NCBI GenBank assembly: GCA_016838945.1
Contig: JADLKP010000068.1
Span: 1 to 9,574 of the forward strand
Reading direction: 5' to 3'
DNA from: Methanobrevibacter sp.
GTDB lineage: Archaea > Methanobacteriota > Methanobacteria > Methanobacteriales > Methanobacteriaceae
DNA: 9,574 bases
The position numbers and the translations under genes are program-made. This document shows, one piece after another, positions 6,744 to 9,574 of the stretch. The notes under the pieces were generated by a model that was not told where the DNA came from, did not search any database, and saw only the letters and a list, made by a program, of their open reading frames with translations. Numbering within the stretch: position 1 is the first letter of the stretch; every line of letters starts with the position of its first letter.

Positions 6744-6861
6744 TAATTAATAATCTGATTAATATTATTGATATCTAATTAATATTCTAATTAAAATTCT
6801 AAATAATATTATGGATATCTAATTAATATCCTAATTAATATTCTAATTAATAATCGGATTA
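6744..6861. repeat. Nested imperfect direct repeats upstream of marker 9
   Basis: A 34-bp unit at 6761-6794 recurs at 6805-6838 with 32 of 34 matches and a 44-nt period; each contains GATATCTAATTAATAT. Flanking them, an 18-mer TAATTAATAATCTGATTA at 6744-6761 recurs at 6844-6861 with one mismatch, exactly 100 nt away. The second 34-mer also contains GGATATCTAATTAATATCC (6813-6831), a near-palindrome with perfect 6-bp ends. The array lies within 170 nt upstream of marker 9 on its template side. Confidence 0.7.
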
Positions 6862-6984
6862 TTAATGTAACATAAATATTTTGTTTGTTTATATTAATAT
6901 AATTTTTTAATTATATTTGTTAATGTTTAAAATAGTTATGATTATGTTTTCATTAAAATCTTTAAAGAGCATTATAGAAAAATA

Positions 6985-7020
6985 GTGAATAAATAAAATA
7001 ATAAAAAAAGAAAAGAAAAA
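6985..7020 (-). terminator. T-tract terminator after atwA
   Basis: On the minus strand, a few nucleotides after the atwA stop, the sequence runs CTCTTTTTCTTTTCTTTTTTTATTATTTTATTTATT-like: several T runs of four to seven separated by C or A. No stem is needed or seen. This separates atwA transcription from marker 9. Confidence 0.6.
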
Positions 7021-7023
7021 GAG

Positions 7024-8634
7024 TTAGTGGTCTTTGATCATATCCGCTTTTTCTTCACCAGTTAATTCTGCAACGATTTCTTCTGGGGTTCCAGTACTGA
7101 GAAGTTTTCCTCCTCTCATTAAGCTTGCCTTATCACAAACATCCAATACGAAATCCATATCGTGAGAAATGATTACAAAGGTTTGGTCCAATTCATCTCT
7201 TGCCTTTAAGATGGAATTGGTTACAATGATTCTTGTAACTGGGTCCATAGTACCTGTTGGTTCATCCAATACGACAATGTTAGGTTCCTTGATTAACACT
7301 TGTGCAAGAGCTACCCTGTGTCTTTCCCCTCCACTTAACTCATCTTGCCATTTGGATAATATGCTCATGGATTTTTCCTTTTCAAATCCTACGGTTTCAA
7401 GAATATGTGCTGCTTTTATTTTTGCAAATTCTGCTGGCAAGTTCAAACTGATAGCATCAGTCAAGTTTCCTAAAATGTCTCTGTGAGGGTATAAGGAGTA
7501 TTCTTGGTGTAATAAACCTAAGTATGGAGTTACACGGCCTCTGTTTAATGGGCCTGGTTTTTTCATGTCAATCCAATCATCACCTAATTTGATTTCAAGT
7601 TCTCCAGCACTTGGTTCAGTCAAACCAATCATCATTCTGGTTAAGGTGGTTTTACCGGATCCACTAAGCCCTACAATACCGTAGATTTCTCCTTGATTGA
7701 TTGTTAAGCTTACACCGTCTACAGCTTTAACCACTCCTCTTTCAATTGAGTAGTAATGTTTCTTAATGTCTTTTACTCTAATTATCTCTTCGGTGTGCTC
7801 AACTTTTTCCACTTGTTCAGCTTGAGGGACGGTTTCAAGGAATTTTGGAACGATGACATCTGGGTGGCCATGTTCAATTATTTCTCCTTTGTCTAACCAT
7901 ATTGCATCGTCAGCTAATTGGTTCATAACTTCTGGCCAGTGGGAAGTGATAACCATACTGATTCCTTCATTTTTTACCCCTTCAATCAAGGTTTGGTGAA
8001 GTTTTTCAGCGGTTTGTGGGTCTAAGGTACCTGTTGGTTCGTCAGCTAAAAGCAACATTGGGTTTTTAGCCAATTGTCTTGCAAGTACAACTCTTTGTTT
8101 TTCTCCTCCACTTAAGTCACGAGCAATGTGGGTAACCCTATGGCTCATTTGAACCATTTCCAATAAGTCGATAGCGTTGTAAATGTTCTCTTCTTCGTAT
8201 CTGCCTTCGTCACCCATTGCATTCAATACGTTTTCAATTACGCTTTGTTCGTCATATAATGCAAAGTTTCTTTGAAGCATGATGGAAATTCTTCTTCTGA
8301 TTGCAGCCTTTTCCAATCTGCCAGCATTCCAAAAATCGATTTCCTTAGCTTTCAATTCAGCTCCACATTCTGGACATTTTTCGCCAGCTTTTGAAGCAGG
8401 TTCAACATGCAAGCATTTTTTATTTTCACATATTGCCAAGTTAAAGAGTACTTGTCCGCTGTCTGGAGCATATTCTTTAGTTCCTCTTAGCATGTTGATT
8501 AAAACAGATTTTCCACTACCACTTCTACCGAGAATACCTAAGGTAGAACCTTCTTCTATAGTTAAATTAATATCTTTAAGAACTGGTTCCCCATTAAATG
8601 ACTTATTAATATTTTTTAAAGTTATGAAAGACAT
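7024..8634 (-). CDS. atwA: Methyl-coenzyme M reductase system, component A2 (twin ABC ATPase)
   Basis: AtwA is the ATP-binding component of the system that reductively activates methyl-coenzyme M reductase by bringing its F430 nickel to Ni(I). It is a soluble tandem ABC protein with no membrane segments. In the 536 residues, domain 1 has Walker A GRSGSGKS (36-43), signature LSGGE (174-178), Walker B LLLADEP (194-200) and switch H232. Domain 2 has Walker A GLSGSGKT (322-329), LSGGE (433-437), Walker B VVLDEP (454-459) and H491. An insertion in domain 1 carries C69, C74, C87 and C90 in a zinc-ribbon-like pattern. Both ATP sites look intact. AAGGTG (8645-8640) lies 5 nt before ATG 8634. Upstream is an inverted repeat against a TATA box, downstream a T-tract. 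Transporter annotation would be misleading, since no permease partner is nearby. Confidence 0.95.
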   Translation of the reverse strand: MSFITLKNINKSFNGEPVLKDINLTIEEGSTLGILGRSGSGKSVLINMLRGTKEYAPDSGQVLFNLAICENKKCLHVEPASKAGEKCPECGAELKAKEIDFWNAGRLEKAAIRRRISIMLQRNFALYDEQSVIENVLNAMGDEGRYEEENIYNAIDLLEMVQMSHRVTHIARDLSGGEKQRVVLARQLAKNPMLLLADEPTGTLDPQTAEKLHQTLIEGVKNEGISMVITSHWPEVMNQLADDAIWLDKGEIIEHGHPDVIVPKFLETVPQAEQVEKVEHTEEIIRVKDIKKHYYSIERGVVKAVDGVSLTINQGEIYGIVGLSGSGKTTLTRMMIGLTEPSAGELEIKLGDDWIDMKKPGPLNRGRVTPYLGLLHQEYSLYPHRDILGNLTDAISLNLPAEFAKIKAAHILETVGFEKEKSMSILSKWQDELSGGERHRVALAQVLIKEPNIVVLDEPTGTMDPVTRIIVTNSILKARDELDQTFVIISHDMDFVLDVCDKASLMRGGKLLSTGTPEEIVAELTGEEKADMIKDH

Positions 8635-8690
8635 AAGCCCACCTTGATAATATTGTAATTATGATTTTTTTATTTTAAAATTTATTTAAA

Positions 8691-8700
8691 TTTATATAAA
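8691..8700 (-). promoter_or_regulatory. TATA box of atwA
   Basis: TTTATATAAA, identical on both strands, lies 57-66 nt upstream of the atwA ATG. It predicts transcription start near 8668 and a leader of about 34 nt. It is the best TATA match in the spacer; a second, ATTATATAAAAA, is at about 8725-8735. Confidence 0.5.
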
Positions 8701-8720
8701 GATTATTATAAATTAATCTT
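8699..8720. repeat. Inverted repeat abutting the atwA TATA box
   Basis: AAGATTA (8699-8705) and TAATCTT (8714-8720) are perfect 7-bp arms around an 8-nt spacer. On the minus strand the element sits immediately upstream of the TATA box, overlapping where BRE would be, which is a suitable place for a dimeric regulator. It could also arise by chance in such AT-rich DNA. Confidence 0.4.
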
Positions 8721-8829
8721 ATTATTATATAAAAATAATTTATTAATTTATATGTATATTATTTATAGACGATATTATTAATATAAATTTTGATATTTTT
8801 ACATATTTCTATCGATTTTTATATTAGTA

Positions 8830-9471
8830 TTAATTAGCTTTTTTCCTTAGATTTGAACCACATAATGGTGTTCCGCATTCAGGACATTTTAAATTTCTGC
8901 ATGGAAATCCTCTAATTTTCTCTGCTATATAACCGCAGTTGGGACATTCGCATGCTTTTGATGGTCCTCTTCCGCTTCCAGACCCTCCAAATGAACGTCT
9001 CTCATTCAAAGGATATTTTGAAGGTTCAGGAACGTTGAAGATTTGCGGAGCAGATGACTTGATTTCCAAATCATTCTTGATTATTTCAATGTTTTGAGAC
9101 TTGCAGTCTGGACAGTTTGAGTATTCCTTTTTGGGGTTGTTCCATTGAAATCCGCAATCCTTGCAGAGATATACCTTTTCTTCTGCTTGAAAGTTCTCAT
9201 TGTTTATTTCAATCTTCTTGCCTTCAATTAAAGACATGGCAGTCTTCTTTCTTGCAGAGTTGATGATTCTGTGGAATGTCGGCTGTGATATTCCCATCAA
9301 TTCTGCAGCCTCTTTCTGCTTTATGTTGTGATAATCACCTAATCTGATTGCTTCAAATTCATCAAGATTCATTTCAATCGGCTCTTGATCATTTTCCAGA
9401 ACATCTCCATGCTTTAGGCAAGTGTAATCAGGTTTTTTCACAATTCTCCTTTCTATCTTTGGCCTAGCCAT
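8830..9471 (-). CDS. DUF134 (UPF0251) family DNA-binding protein with two C-terminal zinc ribbons
   Basis: The N-terminal ~90 residues match the DUF134 family: MARPKIERRI start, the acidic MNLDEFEAIRL segment, and a sigma-70 region 4-like helix-turn-helix at about 50-80 (KQKEAAELMGISQPTFHRII), followed by ARKK. Two metal-binding modules follow. Ribbon 1 is C103/C106 with C120/C123; ribbon 2 is C176/C179, C191 and C196/C199. A glycine/serine-rich linker (161-170) separates them. At 213 residues it is longer than the simple family members I know of. It is probably a transcription factor or nucleic-acid-binding protein; its targets are unknown. AAGGAGAG (9484-9477) upstream of ATG 9471 supports the start. 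The promoter holds an 18-bp palindrome suited to autoregulation. It is 195 nt upstream of atwA on the same strand, so regulating atwA is conceivable but unproven. Confidence 0.87.
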   Translation of the reverse strand: MARPKIERRIVKKPDYTCLKHGDVLENDQEPIEMNLDEFEAIRLGDYHNIKQKEAAELMGISQPTFHRIINSARKKTAMSLIEGKKIEINNENFQAEEKVYLCKDCGFQWNNPKKEYSNCPDCKSQNIEIIKNDLEIKSSAPQIFNVPEPSKYPLNERRSFGGSGSGRGPSKACECPNCGYIAEKIRGFPCRNLKCPECGTPLCGSNLRKKAN

Positions 9472-9520
9472 TTATTCTCTCCTTAAATCATTTTTATATT
9501 GAAAATTAATCCCATTATGA

Positions 9521-9538
9521 GATATCTTATAAGATATC
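9521..9538. promoter_or_regulatory. Perfect 18-bp palindrome, candidate operator of the DUF134 gene
   Basis: GATATCTTATAAGATATC equals its own reverse complement. On the minus strand it lies 50-67 nt before ATG 9471 and just downstream of a TATA candidate at 9546-9555, so it would cover the predicted transcription start near 9523. That is a typical position for a repressor site. Confidence 0.5.
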
Positions 9539-9540
9539 CT

Positions 9541-9574
9541 TATGAATATATATTTATTATGAATATATATTTAT
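9541..9574. repeat. Exact 17-bp tandem duplication carrying TATA-like sequence
   Basis: TATGAATATATATTTAT occurs at 9541-9557 and again, without a gap, at 9558-9574, where the window ends; more copies may follow. Each copy read on the minus strand contains AAATATATAT, a TATA-box candidate for the DUF134 gene. Confidence 0.7.

Larger units (their letters stand above)
6694..7023. other. 330-nt AT-rich spacer between atwA and marker 9
   Basis: No credible coding frame is present. The atwA-proximal end holds its T-rich terminator (6985-7020). The marker 9-proximal end holds its ribosome binding site and probable promoter, with TTAATTAAAA on the minus strand (6750-6741) as one TATA candidate. Another lies at about 6889-6906 and would give a leader of 150-200 nt. 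The middle carries the repeats listed separately. Confidence 0.6.

Noticed and set aside
6744..6861. CRISPR array
   Set aside because: Only two imperfect copies of the 34-mer occur, the ~10-nt gap is too short for a spacer, and no cas genes are present.
7024..8634. The twin ABC protein as an ABC transporter ATPase or energy-coupling factor
   Set aside because: It has no permease or binding-protein neighbour, and its length, duplicated ATPase layout and Cys insertion match the Mcr activation component A2.
1..9574. tRNA, rRNA, insertion sequence or prophage remnants
   Set aside because: No GC-rich cloverleaf-like segment, no terminal inverted repeats with a transposase frame, and no phage-like genes were found on either strand. 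Base composition and codon use show no foreign block.

Overview
The window is AT-rich DNA from a hydrogenotrophic methanogenic archaeon, most probably of the order Methanobacteriales and Methanobrevibacter-like. Three things support this. There is a methyl-coenzyme M reductase activation component A2 (AtwA) and a methanogenesis marker 9 protein, both found only with methanogenesis. Glyceraldehyde-3-phosphate dehydrogenase is of the archaeal type. The spacers are very AT-rich and carry TATA-type promoters, GGTGAT-like ribosome binding sites and oligo-T terminators. The genus is inferred; no 16S rRNA or other marker is present.

Layout. Positions 1-4114 carry four plus-strand genes, each with its own AT-rich spacer: a DUF2284 cysteine-rich protein, gap, an endonuclease IV-like TIM-barrel protein and a single-domain AAA+ ATPase. 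They look like separate transcription units; gap is followed by a clear hairpin-plus-T terminator. From 4193 to 9471 all genes are on the minus strand. In order of transcription these are a DUF134 DNA-binding protein (9471-8830), atwA (8634-7024), methanogenesis marker 9 (6693-6211), precorrin-2 dehydrogenase (6067-5444) and glutamyl-tRNA reductase hemA (5401-4193). The AAA gene and hemA converge at about 4115-4192.

How the genes fit together. HemA commits Glu-tRNA to tetrapyrrole synthesis, and the precorrin-2 dehydrogenase makes sirohydrochlorin, the precursor of coenzyme F430 and (via the cobalt branch) of cobamides. F430 is the nickel cofactor of methyl-coenzyme M reductase (Mcr), and AtwA belongs to the ATP-dependent system that reductively activates Mcr. 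The minus-strand block therefore groups cofactor supply, Mcr activation and a methanogenesis-associated protein of unknown function. This makes marker 9 a reasonable suspect for Mcr or F430 metabolism, though that is context only.

Most noteworthy items. Marker 9 is an internal duplication of two Cys4 modules followed by a UBA-like tail. Repeat families lie in the spacers before marker 9 and before the precorrin-2 dehydrogenase gene. A perfect 18-bp palindrome sits over the predicted transcription start of the DUF134 gene, beside an exact 17-bp tandem repeat. The endonuclease IV-like protein lacks one expected metal ligand. The AAA+ ATPase has an unusual pore loop and an HbYX-like C terminus. 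No RNA genes, CRISPR arrays, insertion sequences or obvious foreign genes were seen.
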